Part shown: positions 43,219 through 52,769 of the stretch, piece by piece
Layout: the number at the start of each line of letters is the position of its first letter
How positions within the stretch are numbered: the stretch's first letter is position 1
Assembly: GCA_964445695.1 (NCBI GenBank)
Contig: CAYULF010000015.1
Coordinates: 81,994-145,993, forward strand
DNA length: 64,000 nt
Origin: JAUIKM01 sp964445695
Lineage (GTDB): Bacteria > Bacteroidota > Ignavibacteria > Kapaibacteriales > UBA7675
Direction: 5' to 3'
Notes under the pieces: model-generated
What the model was told of the DNA's origin: nothing
Database searches by the model: none
Seen by the model: the letters and a program-made list of their open reading frames with translations, nothing else
Program-made: the position numbers and the translations under genes

Positions 43219-45399
43219 ATGTGCATGGAATCTGCCGCTGAAAACGCTTCGGTGCTGCAACTGCAGCGCGCCATACAGGAGCGTCCCAATGATCCTGAAC
43301 TGCAACGCAACCTGGCGCTGCTGACGATAAAACTCGGCAGGCTGGATATCGCCGAGCAAGCTTTGCGCGCCGCTACTGTGTTGCAGCCGGGCGACGCCGC
43401 CTCCTACAACGATCTGGGAACGGTCTACAAAAAGCTCGAGCGCTACGACGAAGCCGAGCAGTCGCTGCGCCGGGCGCTGCAGCTGCAACCGAATTCCGCC
43501 GAGTCGCACTACAACCTGGCCAACGTACTGACGGAGCTGGAACGCGCGGACGAGGCGCGCCGGCATCTGCAGCGCGCACTTGAGATTCAGCCGGCTTTTG
43601 CCTTTGCCTGGCACAAACTGGGCAACTACTTCCGCAAGCGCGAGGAGTACGCCGAGGCGCGCAGCTGTTATACCCGCGCCATTAAAATCGATCCGAACTT
43701 TGTACAGCCGATTTTCTCGCTCGGCCTCGTCTGCCAGGCCGAAGGAGAGTTAAAGCCGGCGCTGCGCCTCTTCAAAAAAGCGCACGACCTGGCGGGGCAT
43801 CTGCCCAAGCCCTATGTGGCCCTCTCCAACATTCTGTTTGAACTGGGCGAATACGAAGCCGCGATGAACTGGTCACACAAGGCACTGGAAGTCAAACCCG
43901 GCTTTGCTCCCGCATGGTCGCGCATCGGCGATATTTTCGGCTTTTATTCACGTGCGGTGCAGGCCATCGACGCATATGAAAATGCGCTGAAAGCCGATCC
44001 CAAGCACATGCATGCGCAGTACAGTCTGACCTTTATCCGCGCCATGCTGTGCGACTGGTCGCACCGCGACGCAGACATCGACATGTTTAAACAAATCGCC
44101 ACTGATTACGTCGGGCAGGAGCATTCGGACGACACTCCCAGCGTCAGTCCGCTGCACCTGAACTACTTTGACTTTGAACCCGAGGTGCACCTGGGCGTCG
44201 GCTGCAAATACGCCGACCTGATCGAGCGCCGCACAATTGCCCTTCGCGATCGGCTGCAGTTTAACCACGACCGTCCGCGCGAAGGCAAACTGCGCATCGG
44301 CTATATATCGCCGGATTTCCGCACGCATGCCGTCAACACAATTTTGCACGAGATGTACCGCCACCACGACCGCGACAAATTCACGATTTACGCCTACTCG
44401 CTGGTTAAACCGGAAGACAACAACTTCTATCGCGACAATGTCATCAACGGCGTTGATGTATTTGCGGATATCAATCAGGAGTCGCACGAGGCGTCGGCGC
44501 GGCGCATTTACGACGACCGCATCGACGTACTGATCGATCTGGGCGGTTACACGACGCATGCGCGGCCGGAGATCGGCGCACTGCGCGCCGCGCCGGTGCA
44601 GGCGCAGTACCTGGGCTACCTGGACACGATGGGCGCGGACTGGATCGACTACGTCATCGGCGACGAGAGCTGCCTGCCGCGCGAGCTGGAAGCGGGGTAC
44701 CGCGAGAAGTTTATCTGGCTGCCGAACGCCGTCGGCTGTTCAACAATGCGTTTAAGCGACAAGCCGATGAAGCGCGCGGACTTTGGCCTGCCGGAGGACG
44801 CCTTTGTTTTCTGCAATCTGAACGCGCCCTACAAAATCGACCCGCAGGTCTTCGACGTCTGGTGCCGTCTCCTGAAAGCCGTGCCGAACGGCGTCCTCTG
44901 GCTGCAGGATATGACAAACGAAAAACAGATCAGCGCCAACTTGCGCAGGGAAGCCGCGGCGCGCGGCATCGATCCGGCGCGGCTGGTTTTTGCCGACAAA
45001 ATGCCGCTGGACGAACACAACGCGCGCTTTGCCCTGGCCGACCTGTTTATCGACACATTTGCCTTCGGCGCCGGAGCCACGGCCGTGGGCGCGCTGATGA
45101 GCATTCCACTGCTGGCGCGCCTGGGCGACCGCTTTGCGCAGCGTCTGGCCGGTTCGATTGTGCGCTCCGCCGGGCTGCCCGAACTCGTGTGCACGAGCGA
45201 CGAGGAATACCTCGAAAAAGCGATTCACTACGCAACGGATTCACAGGCTTACTCGCGGCTGCGCAGCAAAGTGCACGATGTGCGCGGCGAATCGAACCTG
45301 TACAACATGCCGCACTTTGTCGCTTCGATGGAACAAGCCTGCACGCAAATGTTTAATCGCTGGCGCGACGGCGCGCCGCTTGAACACCTGAAAATCTGA
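43219..45399 (+). CDS. TPR-containing O-GlcNAc-transferase (SPINDLY)-like glycosyltransferase
   Basis: 726 residues. Residues ~10-290 contain about eight TPRs (for example DAASYNDLGTVYKKLERYDE and AESHYNLANVLTELERADEA). Residues ~350-715 match the SPY/OGT catalytic region: LRIGYISPDFRTHAVNTILH, DVLIDLGGYTTHARPEIGAL, APVQAQYLGYLDTMGADWID, VFCNLNAPYKIDPQVFDVW and ADLFIDTFAFGAGATAVGAL. The last block usually reads DTxPYNGxTT, so this member is divergent at the donor site. A cytoplasmic enzyme that likely adds a sugar to Ser/Thr of proteins. Second gene of the cassette. Confidence 0.9.
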   Translation: MCMESAAENASVLQLQRAIQERPNDPELQRNLALLTIKLGRLDIAEQALRAATVLQPGDAASYNDLGTVYKKLERYDEAEQSLRRALQLQPNSAESHYNLANVLTELERADEARRHLQRALEIQPAFAFAWHKLGNYFRKREEYAEARSCYTRAIKIDPNFVQPIFSLGLVCQAEGELKPALRLFKKAHDLAGHLPKPYVALSNILFELGEYEAAMNWSHKALEVKPGFAPAWSRIGDIFGFYSRAVQAIDAYENALKADPKHMHAQYSLTFIRAMLCDWSHRDADIDMFKQIATDYVGQEHSDDTPSVSPLHLNYFDFEPEVHLGVGCKYADLIERRTIALRDRLQFNHDRPREGKLRIGYISPDFRTHAVNTILHEMYRHHDRDKFTIYAYSLVKPEDNNFYRDNVINGVDVFADINQESHEASARRIYDDRIDVLIDLGGYTTHARPEIGALRAAPVQAQYLGYLDTMGADWIDYVIGDESCLPRELEAGYREKFIWLPNAVGCSTMRLSDKPMKRADFGLPEDAFVFCNLNAPYKIDPQVFDVWCRLLKAVPNGVLWLQDMTNEKQISANLRREAAARGIDPARLVFADKMPLDEHNARFALADLFIDTFAFGAGATAVGALMSIPLLARLGDRFAQRLAGSIVRSAGLPELVCTSDEEYLEKAIHYATDSQAYSRLRSKVHDVRGESNLYNMPHFVASMEQACTQMFNRWRDGAPLEHLKI

Positions 45400-45449
45400 A
45401 TTACTTGTTTAACCGTTAAGTCCCGAATTAACATTACACTGAGTCGAAC

Positions 45450-46580
45450 ATGGCCCTCGTTCCCGATGCGTTTGCTTACACCTATTCGCCTTCTTTTCCG
45501 CAGATCCTCGACGCGCTCGAAAGTTCGCTGGCTGTGACGACATTTCAGACCGGCAAGGTGCTGATGATCAGTGCGGCGGGTCCGGAAAAACTGGTGCAGC
45601 TGCCGCGTACTTTCCAGCGCGCCATGGGCATGTCCCGCCGCGGCGACATGCTGGCGCTGGCGACCAAGACTGAAACGCATATTCTGGTGAACGCACCGCA
45701 GCTTGCTCATACCTATCCGCGCAAGCCGCGTGCCTACGACGCACTGTTCACGCCGCGCGCCACGTATTACACCGGCGATCTGGACGTGCACGACGTGGAA
45801 CTTACCAGCAAGGGACTGCTGGCTGTTAACACGCGATTTTCCTGCCTGGCGCTGCTGGGCGAGGCCTACAGTTTTGCGCCGGTCTGGACGCCGCCGTTTA
45901 TCACCGCTTTGACGCCCGACGACCGCTGTCACTTAAACGGAATGGCGCTCGACAAGGATGAAAACGTGCGTTTTGTCACGGCGCTGGGGCGCACCAATTC
46001 CGGCGGTGCATGGCGCAAGGACAAGGCGTCCGGCGGCGTGCTGATCGACGTGCCCAACAATACCGTCGTGGCCGAACACCTGCCGATGCCGCACTCGCCT
46101 CTTCTCGTTGGAGACACGCTCTACATGTTGCTCTCGGCTACGGGCCAGGTGGTGCGCTGCAACACCAAAACGGGCGACATGGAAATTATCGCCGAGCTGG
46201 ACGGTTTCCTGCGCGGCCTGGACAAACGCGGCGACTACCTGTTCATCGGCATGTCGACCCTGCGCGAGTCGTCGTCCGGTTTTGACGATCTGCCGATAGC
46301 CCAACGCGAGCTGAACTGCGGCGTGGCGATCATCCACGAGCCCTCGGGGCAGGTGGCGGGCTGGCTCAAATACGAAGGGGAGGTGCGCGAACTCTACGAC
46401 GTGATGATCCTGGACGGCATTCGGCGGCCGGGGATTGTTAACACCGAGAGCGAGCAATGTCGCATGGCCGTTACCTCGCCGCAGAATTCCTGGTGGGCTG
46501 TGAGCGAAGACAAACAGGAGAAAACTCAGGAAGAGCCGCCGGCGGAGTCCGGCAAGGCGAACGAAGAGACGACTCCGTAA
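45450..46580 (+). CDS. TIGR03032 (DUF4915) family protein
   Basis: 376 residues, beta-propeller-like repeats. SPSFPQILDALESSLAVTTF, FQRAMGMSRRGDMLALATKT, HLNGMALDKDENVRFVTALG and MPHSPLLVGDTLYMLLSATG are typical of the TIGR03032 family. These often neighbour TPR or glycosylation genes; biochemical function unknown. No signal peptide. The C-terminal ~30 residues are Glu/Lys/Pro-rich and probably disordered. Third gene of the glycosylation cassette, 50 bp after the OGT-like gene. Confidence 0.88.
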   Translation: MALVPDAFAYTYSPSFPQILDALESSLAVTTFQTGKVLMISAAGPEKLVQLPRTFQRAMGMSRRGDMLALATKTETHILVNAPQLAHTYPRKPRAYDALFTPRATYYTGDLDVHDVELTSKGLLAVNTRFSCLALLGEAYSFAPVWTPPFITALTPDDRCHLNGMALDKDENVRFVTALGRTNSGGAWRKDKASGGVLIDVPNNTVVAEHLPMPHSPLLVGDTLYMLLSATGQVVRCNTKTGDMEIIAELDGFLRGLDKRGDYLFIGMSTLRESSSGFDDLPIAQRELNCGVAIIHEPSGQVAGWLKYEGEVRELYDVMILDGIRRPGIVNTESEQCRMAVTSPQNSWWAVSEDKQEKTQEEPPAESGKANEETTP

Positions 46581-46597
46581 CAATTTCCCTGCAAAGC

Positions 46598-46620
46598 CAT
46601 TTTTGTTTGTCGGCGGGAGA
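46598..46620 (-). repeat. Short copy of the interspersed repeat
   Basis: CATTTTTGTTTGTCGGCGGGA, starting 18 bp after a stop codon; reverse orientation. Confidence 0.55.
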
Positions 46621-46681
46621 AAAACGGCCCGCCGTAGAGCAGTGGACAGGCCCGCAGAGCAGCTGCAAGCGAAAATTAATT

Positions 46682-46709
46682 TTGATTCCGCGCTGCAAGC
46701 AGGTATATT
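46682..46709 (+). promoter_or_regulatory. Predicted promoter of the arginine operon
   Basis: TTGATT (46682-46687), 16-bp spacer, TATATT (46704-46709), leaving a leader of about 245 nt before the GNAT start. No ARG-box-like palindrome was recognised. Confidence 0.5.
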
Positions 46710-46959
46710 CGCACTCGTTTTTCGGCGCATAGCCGGAAATATCCGCATTATGCTAACGGCACTTGTATATACCGACCTCAATGTCCGCAGCGTCTCCGCT
46801 TCCTACAGGCGACGAAGCAGCAGGCGCGCCTGCCTCAGGCGATTTCACCTCAGGACCTGATTACCACTGATCTCCATTTGTTGTGTTAATTGTCCGGGCC
46901 GGTGAAACTGAACGCACCGTTGCCTGCCATTCCATTTATTCCAATCAACCGGATTCAAC

Positions 46960-47598
46960 GTGAATCAGCCCTTGCCGCATGACTGGACCATTACGGTTCA
47001 GGCGGCCGACGAATCGCATACACATTTTGCCGAGGCGATCTGCGATCTGATTGCAGACGCGGCGCAGAAGCGCGGGACAGGCATTGCACGCCGCTCGCCG
47101 GACTACGTTAAAACCAAAATGGCAGAGTCCAAGGCGATCATTGCACTGGCGCGGCAAGGCGACGAAGCGGCCGTTCTGGCGGGATTCTGCTATATCGAAA
47201 CCTGGAGTGAAAAGCGCTATGTGGCCAACTCCGGTTTAATCGTGGGTGAAGAGTTTCGCAACAGCGGGCTGGCGCGGCGTATTAAACAATTTGCCTTTGA
47301 GCATTCGCGCCGCATGTTCCCGAATGCGCGCATTTTCGGCATTACCACCAGCGCCGCCGTCATGAAGATCAACTCGGAGCTGGGTTATCTGCCGGTACAT
47401 TATTCGGAGTTGACGGAAGACGAAGAATTCTGGCGCGGCTGCAACACCTGTCCGAATGTCGACGTGCTGCAGCGCACCAAACGCAGTATGTGCCTCTGCA
47501 CGGCGATGCTGTACCGTCCGCCGCTGCCCGCCGCGGATAAGGCCGCTGAAGAACTTAAACAAAACGAGCAACATCCGGAAAACGCAGAGAAGAGTTAA
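46960..47598 (+). CDS. GNAT acetyltransferase of the arginine operon (ArgA-like)
   Basis: 212 residues. Belongs to the GNAT proteins that head arginine operons in Bacteroidota: FAEAICDLIADAAQKRGTGI, AGFCYIETWSEKRYVANSGL, VGEEFRNSGLARRIKQFAFE (acetyl-CoA loop), GITTSAAVMKINSELGYLPV and WRGCNTCPNVDVLQRTKRSM. The likely role is N-acylation of glutamate (acetyl or succinyl donor), the first step of the cyclic arginine route. Start is GTG at 46960. The C-terminal ~20 residues are charged and disordered. Ends 6 bp before argG. Confidence 0.85.
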   Translation: MNQPLPHDWTITVQAADESHTHFAEAICDLIADAAQKRGTGIARRSPDYVKTKMAESKAIIALARQGDEAAVLAGFCYIETWSEKRYVANSGLIVGEEFRNSGLARRIKQFAFEHSRRMFPNARIFGITTSAAVMKINSELGYLPVHYSELTEDEEFWRGCNTCPNVDVLQRTKRSMCLCTAMLYRPPLPAADKAAEELKQNEQHPENAEKS

Positions 47599-47604
47599 AC
47601 GACC

Positions 47605-48870
47605 ATGAGCGCAGACAACAATCACAACAGTCAACAGGCCGCAGCAGATGTAAAACCGCTGCTGGTGCTGGCGTACAGCGGCGGACTCGACACGAGTTAC
47701 TGCGTGCTGCAACTTAAACAGGACTACCGCGTGCACACGGTGACCGTCGACACGGGCGGCTTCGGCGCGCAGGAACTGCAGGAACTGGAAACACGTGCGC
47801 ATACGCTCGGCGCGGAACAACACACGACGCTGCTCTGCGCCGACGAATACTACGAGCGCTGTCTGCGGTTTCTGATTTTCGGCAATGCTCTGCGCGGCAA
47901 CGTGTACCCGCTGTCCGTCAGCGCCGAGCGCGCCATCCAGGTTGAGGCGATTGCGCGTTTTGCACTTGACGCCGGCGCGGACTGCGTGGCGCACGGCTCC
48001 ACCGGCGCGGGCAACGACCAGGTGCGTTTTGACATGGCGTTTAACAGTATCTGCCCGCACATTCCGATTATCACGCCGATCCGCGACGGCGGCGTGCGCC
48101 GTGAGGACGCCGTGGCGGCTCTGCGCGCCGCCGGCGATACAAGCGACTGGACGCGCGCGCCCTATTCGATAAACAAAGGTCTGTGGGGTACGAGCGTCGG
48201 CGGCCACGAAACGCTGACTTCGTCGCAGCCGCTGCCGGAATCGGCCTGGCCGACGCCGCTGACCAAAACCACGCCGGAGACATTAACACTTGAGTTTAAA
48301 CAAGGCGAACCCGTCGCAATCGACGGTGCGACGTTTAACACGGCGGCCGAACTGATCAACGCGCTGCAGGAACGCACGCAGCCCTTCGGCATCGGCCGCG
48401 ACATTCACGTGGGCGACAGCATCGTGGGACTCAAAGGCCGCGTCGGTTTTGAGGCGGCCGCGCCGCTGATTATTCTGAAGGCGCATCACCTGCTGGAAAA
48501 ACACGTGCTGACGGCGCGGCAGGCGACGATCAAGGAGCGGCTGGCGGCGGAGTACGCGGCACTGCTGCACGAGGGACACTTCGGCGAGCAGGCCATGCGC
48601 AATATTGAAGCATTCCTGACGGACAGCCAGAAGTTCGTCGACGGCAAAGTTTTTGTGCACTGTGCGCCGCACCGCTTTGAGCTGCTGGGCGTCGAGTCTC
48701 CGCACGACCTGATGCGGGCCGAGTTCGGCGCGTACGGCGAGGGCGGTGCGCGGTTCAGCGGGACGGACGTGCGCGGCTTTGCCAAGGTGGCGTCCAATGC
48801 GGCGGCCGTGTTTAATCACGTGCACGCGGACATGTTAAACTCAAATGCGGAGCGGCATGCAAAAGATTAA
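47605..48870 (+). CDS. argG: Argininosuccinate synthase
   Basis: 421 residues. Joins citrulline and aspartate using ATP. PP-loop LVLAYSGGLDTSYCVLQLKQ at the N-terminus, followed by VTVDTGGFG and DCVAHGSTGAGNDQVRFDMA, which are typical argininosuccinate synthase sites, and IITPIRDGGVRREDAV. It overlaps the next gene, argC, by 14 bp, showing translational coupling. Cytoplasmic. Second gene of the arginine operon. Confidence 0.95.
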   Translation: MSADNNHNSQQAAADVKPLLVLAYSGGLDTSYCVLQLKQDYRVHTVTVDTGGFGAQELQELETRAHTLGAEQHTTLLCADEYYERCLRFLIFGNALRGNVYPLSVSAERAIQVEAIARFALDAGADCVAHGSTGAGNDQVRFDMAFNSICPHIPIITPIRDGGVRREDAVAALRAAGDTSDWTRAPYSINKGLWGTSVGGHETLTSSQPLPESAWPTPLTKTTPETLTLEFKQGEPVAIDGATFNTAAELINALQERTQPFGIGRDIHVGDSIVGLKGRVGFEAAAPLIILKAHHLLEKHVLTARQATIKERLAAEYAALLHEGHFGEQAMRNIEAFLTDSQKFVDGKVFVHCAPHRFELLGVESPHDLMRAEFGAYGEGGARFSGTDVRGFAKVASNAAAVFNHVHADMLNSNAERHAKD

Positions 48871-49852
48871 AACAGCAATTATCGGCGCGGCTGGTTATGC
48901 CGCGGGAGAACTGGCGCTGCTCCTGATGCGCCATCCGCACTTTGATCTATGCGCCGCCGTCAGCGGCAGCGCCGCGGGCAAGCCGTTGGGCGAGGTACAT
49001 CCGCGTCTGCGCGGCGCGACGGATCTGACCTGCACGGCCGCCCTCGATGAAGACGTCGATCTGGTCTTTCTGTGCCGCGGTCACGGCGCTTCCGCCGCGA
49101 CGTTAAAAGAGTTGAATCTGCCGGACAACACGCGCATTGTCGACCTGAGCCGCGACTTCCGCGCCGGTTCCGACGAGAGCGCCGGATTTCTGTACGGCCT
49201 GCCCGAGTTGAACCATACGGCTGCTGAGGCGGCGTCAAAATATGCCGGCAGCAACGTTGCCAACCCCGGCTGTTTCGCCACCTGCATTTTGCTTGCCGCT
49301 CTTCCGTTGGCGTGGAGCGGTTGGCCGCTGGCGCGGCTTAACGTCACGGCAATTACGGGCGCCAGCGGCGCGGGTTATGCGCCGCGGCCGACGACGCACT
49401 ATCCGTGGCGCAACGAAAACGTGCAGGCTTACAACGTGTTTACACACCCGCACCTGCCGGAGATAACGACGACGCTGGAGCGTGCCGGCGGCGGCGCGGC
49501 GGTGCTGGACTTTGTTCCGCTTCGCGGGCCTTTCACGCGCGGCATTCTGGCTTCCGTTACGACGCGCATGGAATTTGCGGACATAGAATCCCTGCGCAAG
49601 TGGTTTAAAACCTGTTACGAGATTCATCCCTTTGTGCACGTGGTGGATGAACAGCCCGACCTGGCGCAGGTGATTCACACCAACAACTGTCTGGTTCACG
49701 TTGAGATGAACGAGGGCACCGTGCACGTGGTATCCGTGATCGACAATCTTGTAAAAGGCGCGGCCGGACAAGCGGTGCAGAACGCCAATCTCATGTTTAA
49801 CCTGCCGCAGACTTGCGGTTTAACGGCCGCGGCCGGAGGGGTGCAATCGTGA
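48857..49852 (+). CDS. argC: N-acyl-gamma-glutamyl-phosphate reductase
   Basis: 331 residues. NADPH-dependent reduction of N-acyl-glutamyl-5-phosphate. Nucleotide-binding start IKTAIIGAAGYAAGELALLL, catalytic Cys139 in NVANPGCFATC and a His motif near GAGYAPRPTTHYPWRNENVQ. GGAG sits 4 nt before the ATG at 48857, which lies inside the argG 3' end; an ATG at 48845 is possible but leaves four odd residues. Confidence 0.94.
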   Translation: MQKIKTAIIGAAGYAAGELALLLMRHPHFDLCAAVSGSAAGKPLGEVHPRLRGATDLTCTAALDEDVDLVFLCRGHGASAATLKELNLPDNTRIVDLSRDFRAGSDESAGFLYGLPELNHTAAEAASKYAGSNVANPGCFATCILLAALPLAWSGWPLARLNVTAITGASGAGYAPRPTTHYPWRNENVQAYNVFTHPHLPEITTTLERAGGGAAVLDFVPLRGPFTRGILASVTTRMEFADIESLRKWFKTCYEIHPFVHVVDEQPDLAQVIHTNNCLVHVEMNEGTVHVVSVIDNLVKGAAGQAVQNANLMFNLPQTCGLTAAAGGVQS

Positions 49853-50796
49853 AACAGTTCCTATCGGCCGCCGATGTTGAACAACCCGAAGTTTTGTTAA
49901 ATCTGGCCCGCGAGATTAAAACGGATCCGCGTGCGCGCCAGTGGATCGGCCGCGGCAAAACGCTCGGCCTGATATTCATGAATCCCAGCCTGCGCACGCG
50001 TATGAGCACGCAGCTGGCCGCGCGCAATCTCGGCATGGAAGTGATGGTGCTCAACGTCAACGAAGACGGCTGGAAGCTGGAGTTTGAAGACGGCGCCGTG
50101 ATGAACGCCGGCGCGGCCGAGCACGTGCGCGAAGCCGCCGCGGTGATGGGCGCGTACTGCGACATCATTGGCCTGCGCGCTTTCGCCGGTTTGAAAGATC
50201 GCGAGCAGGACTACGCCGAGAAGATGTTAAACGCCTTCAGTCAATACTGCGGCCGGCCGCTCATCAGCCTGGAAAGCGCCGTGCGCCACCCGCTGCAGTC
50301 GCTGGCGGATATGCTGACGATCGCCGAGCACGCCGCCGTTAAACGCCCCAAAGTCGTGATGACCTGGGCGCCGCACCCGCGCGCGCTGCCGCAGGCCGTG
50401 CCGAACTCCTTTGCCGAATGGGCGCAGCTGTTTAATCACGATCTGGTGATTACACATCCGCAGGGATTTGACCTTGCACCGCAGTTCACGCAGAATGCGC
50501 GCATTGAATACAATCAGGAAGCGGCACTCGAAGGTGCGGATTTTGTCTATGTGAAAAACTGGTCGTCCTGGTCCGATTACGGTGCGGTCGGCAGCGGCCT
50601 GGACGACTGGCAGGTGACGGCCGACAAACTGCGCAACAGCAACAATGCAAAAGTAATGCACTGCCTGCCGGTGCGCCGCAATGTCGTCATCGGCGACGAC
50701 GTGCTGGACGGGCCGCAGTCGATAGTGATTGAACAGGCCGGCAATCGCGTGTTTGCCGCGCAGGCCGTGCTGCAGTCGATTCTGGGAGAGGGTTGA
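49849..50796 (+). CDS. argF': N-acylornithine carbamoyltransferase (probably N-succinylornithine type)
   Basis: 315 residues. The start is the GTG at 49849, which overlaps the argC stop (GTGA) and has GGAGGGG 8 nt upstream. Carbamoyl-phosphate site MNPSLRTRMSTQ, HPLQSLADMLTI and HCLPVRRNVVIGDDVL are intact. The overall sequence follows Bacteroides-type SOTCase (VVMTWAPHPRALPQAVPNSF). The residue known to separate acetyl from succinyl specificity (Pro90 in B. fragilis SOTCase, Glu92 in Xanthomonas AOTCase, from memory) is Ala90 here (NAGAAEHV). It argues against acetylornithine but leaves the substrate to be tested. Cytoplasmic. Confidence 0.92.
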   Translation: MKQFLSAADVEQPEVLLNLAREIKTDPRARQWIGRGKTLGLIFMNPSLRTRMSTQLAARNLGMEVMVLNVNEDGWKLEFEDGAVMNAGAAEHVREAAAVMGAYCDIIGLRAFAGLKDREQDYAEKMLNAFSQYCGRPLISLESAVRHPLQSLADMLTIAEHAAVKRPKVVMTWAPHPRALPQAVPNSFAEWAQLFNHDLVITHPQGFDLAPQFTQNARIEYNQEAALEGADFVYVKNWSSWSDYGAVGSGLDDWQVTADKLRNSNNAKVMHCLPVRRNVVIGDDVLDGPQSIVIEQAGNRVFAAQAVLQSILGEG

Positions 50797-51581
50797 TGAA
50801 CAGGCCGGTGCACATAGTCAAGTTCGGCAGCGGCATTCTGGACGACCCGATTAAACGCGAGGCGGCGCTGCGCCAGATGCAGGCGTCCGCACACAATATC
50901 ATTCTGGTGCACGGCGGCGGCGAACGCGCCGGTGAACTGAGCGCCCGCCTCGGGCTGGAAACGGTTAAACACGACGGTCGCCGCGTGACCGACGCCGACA
51001 CGCTGGAAGTAGTTGTGATGGTTTACGCCGGCCTGATCAACAAACAGCTGGTGGCGGAACTGCAGGCACTGGGACTCGACGCCCTGGGGCTCAGTGGCGC
51101 CGACATGGACATCCTGCGGGCTCGGCGTCGTCCGTCGCAGCCCATCGACTTCGGTTTTGTCGGCGATGTGGAACGCGTCAATGCCGGCGCGCTGGAAATG
51201 CTGCTGCGCCGCGGCGTTACACCGGTGATCTGCGCCTTGACCCACGACGGTGCGGGCCAGTTGTTGAACACCAATGCGGACACGATAGCGGCCGAGATTG
51301 CGGCAGCGCTGGCGCCGCAGCGGCCCTGCTGTTTAAGTTATTGTTTTGAGCTGCCCGGCGTGCTGCGCGATCTTCACGACGCAGGCAGTCTGATCGACGA
51401 GCTGGATGCGACACAGTACGCCCGACTTAAACAGGAAGGACGCATCCACCGCGGCATGCTGCCCAAACTGGCCAATGCCTTTGCGGCGCACGCCGCCGGC
51501 GTTAAATCGGTCAATATTTGCGCCTACGAAGCGCTGCACGACGCGCTCAACGGCGAGCGCGTCGGCACGACAATTGTTTAA
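50796..51581 (+). CDS. argB: N-acylglutamate kinase
   Basis: 261 residues, amino-acid kinase fold. N-terminal VHIVKFGSGILDD, then NIILVHGGGERAGELSARLG, LINKQLVAELQALGLDALGL and VICALTHDGAGQLLNTNADT for the ATP and acyl-glutamate sites. Phosphorylates N-acylglutamate. ATG at 50796 overlaps the previous stop by one base (TGATG); the upstream TTG at 50793 is not needed. Fourth biosynthetic gene after argG, argC and the carbamoyltransferase. Confidence 0.93.
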   Translation: MNRPVHIVKFGSGILDDPIKREAALRQMQASAHNIILVHGGGERAGELSARLGLETVKHDGRRVTDADTLEVVVMVYAGLINKQLVAELQALGLDALGLSGADMDILRARRRPSQPIDFGFVGDVERVNAGALEMLLRRGVTPVICALTHDGAGQLLNTNADTIAAEIAAALAPQRPCCLSYCFELPGVLRDLHDAGSLIDELDATQYARLKQEGRIHRGMLPKLANAFAAHAAGVKSVNICAYEALHDALNGERVGTTIV

Positions 51582-51599
51582 TCTCGAAACCATGGCGGC

Positions 51600-52688
51600 A
51601 TGACACACACTACCGGCGACAATTATAACGCACAAGTCGATGAGGCTGTTTCCCTGCTTTCGCAGTTGATTGCGATTCAGTCGTTCAGTCGCGAAGAGGA
51701 CAAAACGGCCGACCTGTTAAACGACTATCTGCAGCTGCGGGGCGCGGCAACGGAGCGCATAGGGAACAATATCTGGGCGCTTAACAAACACTTCAGGCCG
51801 GGCAAACCGACAATCCTGATGCACTCGCATCACGACACGGTGCGCCCCAACCGCGACTGGACGCGTGATCCGTTTAAACCGCAGGTCGAGAGCGGGAAAC
51901 TGTACGGTCTGGGCAGTAACGACGCGGGTGCGTCGCTCGTTTGTCTGGCGCTGACCTTTCTGCGCTACTTTGAACGCGCGGACCTGCCGTTTAACCTGGT
52001 GTACGGCGCGGGTGCGGAGGAAGAGAGCGCCGGCGAGGGCGGCATCAGCCTGCTGCAGCAGCACATTCCGCCGATCGATGCGGCGATCATCGGCGAGCCG
52101 ACGGAAATGGAAGCGGCGGTTGGAGAAAAGGGTCTGCTGGTGCTGGACTGCACGGCGCACGGGCGCTCGGGCCACGCCGCGCGCAACGTGGGCGTTAACG
52201 CCATCGAGATTGCCATGCGCGACATTAAACGCCTGGGTGAATTTCGCTTTGAGCGCCGCTCCGAGCTGCTGGGCGATGTTAAAATGACGGTGACGCAGAT
52301 CAAGGCCGGCACGCAGCACAACGTCGTGCCGGACCGCTGTGAGTTTGTGGTGGACGTGCGCGTGACGGACGTCTACACGCTGGAGGAAGTGTTAAGTACG
52401 GTGCAGGAGATAATGGAATCCGAGGTGCGTGCGCGTTCGATGCGCCTGCGTTCGTCCAGCATTGCCGCGGATCATCCTTTGGTGTGTGCGGCACGCAGCC
52501 TCAACCTGCACTGTTTCGGTTCGCCGACGATGTCCGACCAGGCGTTGCTGACGGTTCCTTCGCTCAAAATCGGGCCGGGGCGTTCGCAGCGTTCACACAC
52601 GGCGGATGAATACGTAGAGGTTGAAGAGCTGCACCTGGGGCTGCAGATTTACGACCAACTGTTAAACGCGCTGACGCGGGAATTCTGA
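51600..52688 (+). CDS. argE: M20 deacylase of the arginine operon (ArgE-like)
   Basis: 362 residues, M20 zinc peptidase family. Metal ligands in TILMHSHHDTVRPNRDW, LYGLGSNDAGASLVC, YGAGAEEESAGEGG (catalytic Glu-Glu) and IIGEPTEM; the dimerisation lid follows (LDCTAHGRSGHAARNVGVNA), with the last His in SQRSHTADEYVEVEEL. In this operon it should remove the N-acyl group from N-acylcitrulline (the carbamoyltransferase works on an acylated substrate) rather than from acylornithine. Starts 18 bp after argB. Confidence 0.9.
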   Translation: MTHTTGDNYNAQVDEAVSLLSQLIAIQSFSREEDKTADLLNDYLQLRGAATERIGNNIWALNKHFRPGKPTILMHSHHDTVRPNRDWTRDPFKPQVESGKLYGLGSNDAGASLVCLALTFLRYFERADLPFNLVYGAGAEEESAGEGGISLLQQHIPPIDAAIIGEPTEMEAAVGEKGLLVLDCTAHGRSGHAARNVGVNAIEIAMRDIKRLGEFRFERRSELLGDVKMTVTQIKAGTQHNVVPDRCEFVVDVRVTDVYTLEEVLSTVQEIMESEVRARSMRLRSSSIAADHPLVCAARSLNLHCFGSPTMSDQALLTVPSLKIGPGRSQRSHTADEYVEVEELHLGLQIYDQLLNALTREF

Positions 52689-52769
52689 CGCCGTTTGCGA
52701 CCTGATAATTTTGTTTGTTCACGAATGATCAGCCGGATGTGGACGCACCGGCGCAGGGTATGAAAGACT

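Larger units (their letters stand above)
46581..46959. other. Intergenic region carrying the arginine-operon promoter
   Basis: No gene supported. Holds a repeat copy just after the TIGR03032 stop and the promoter-like pair at 46682-46709. Confidence 0.5.
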
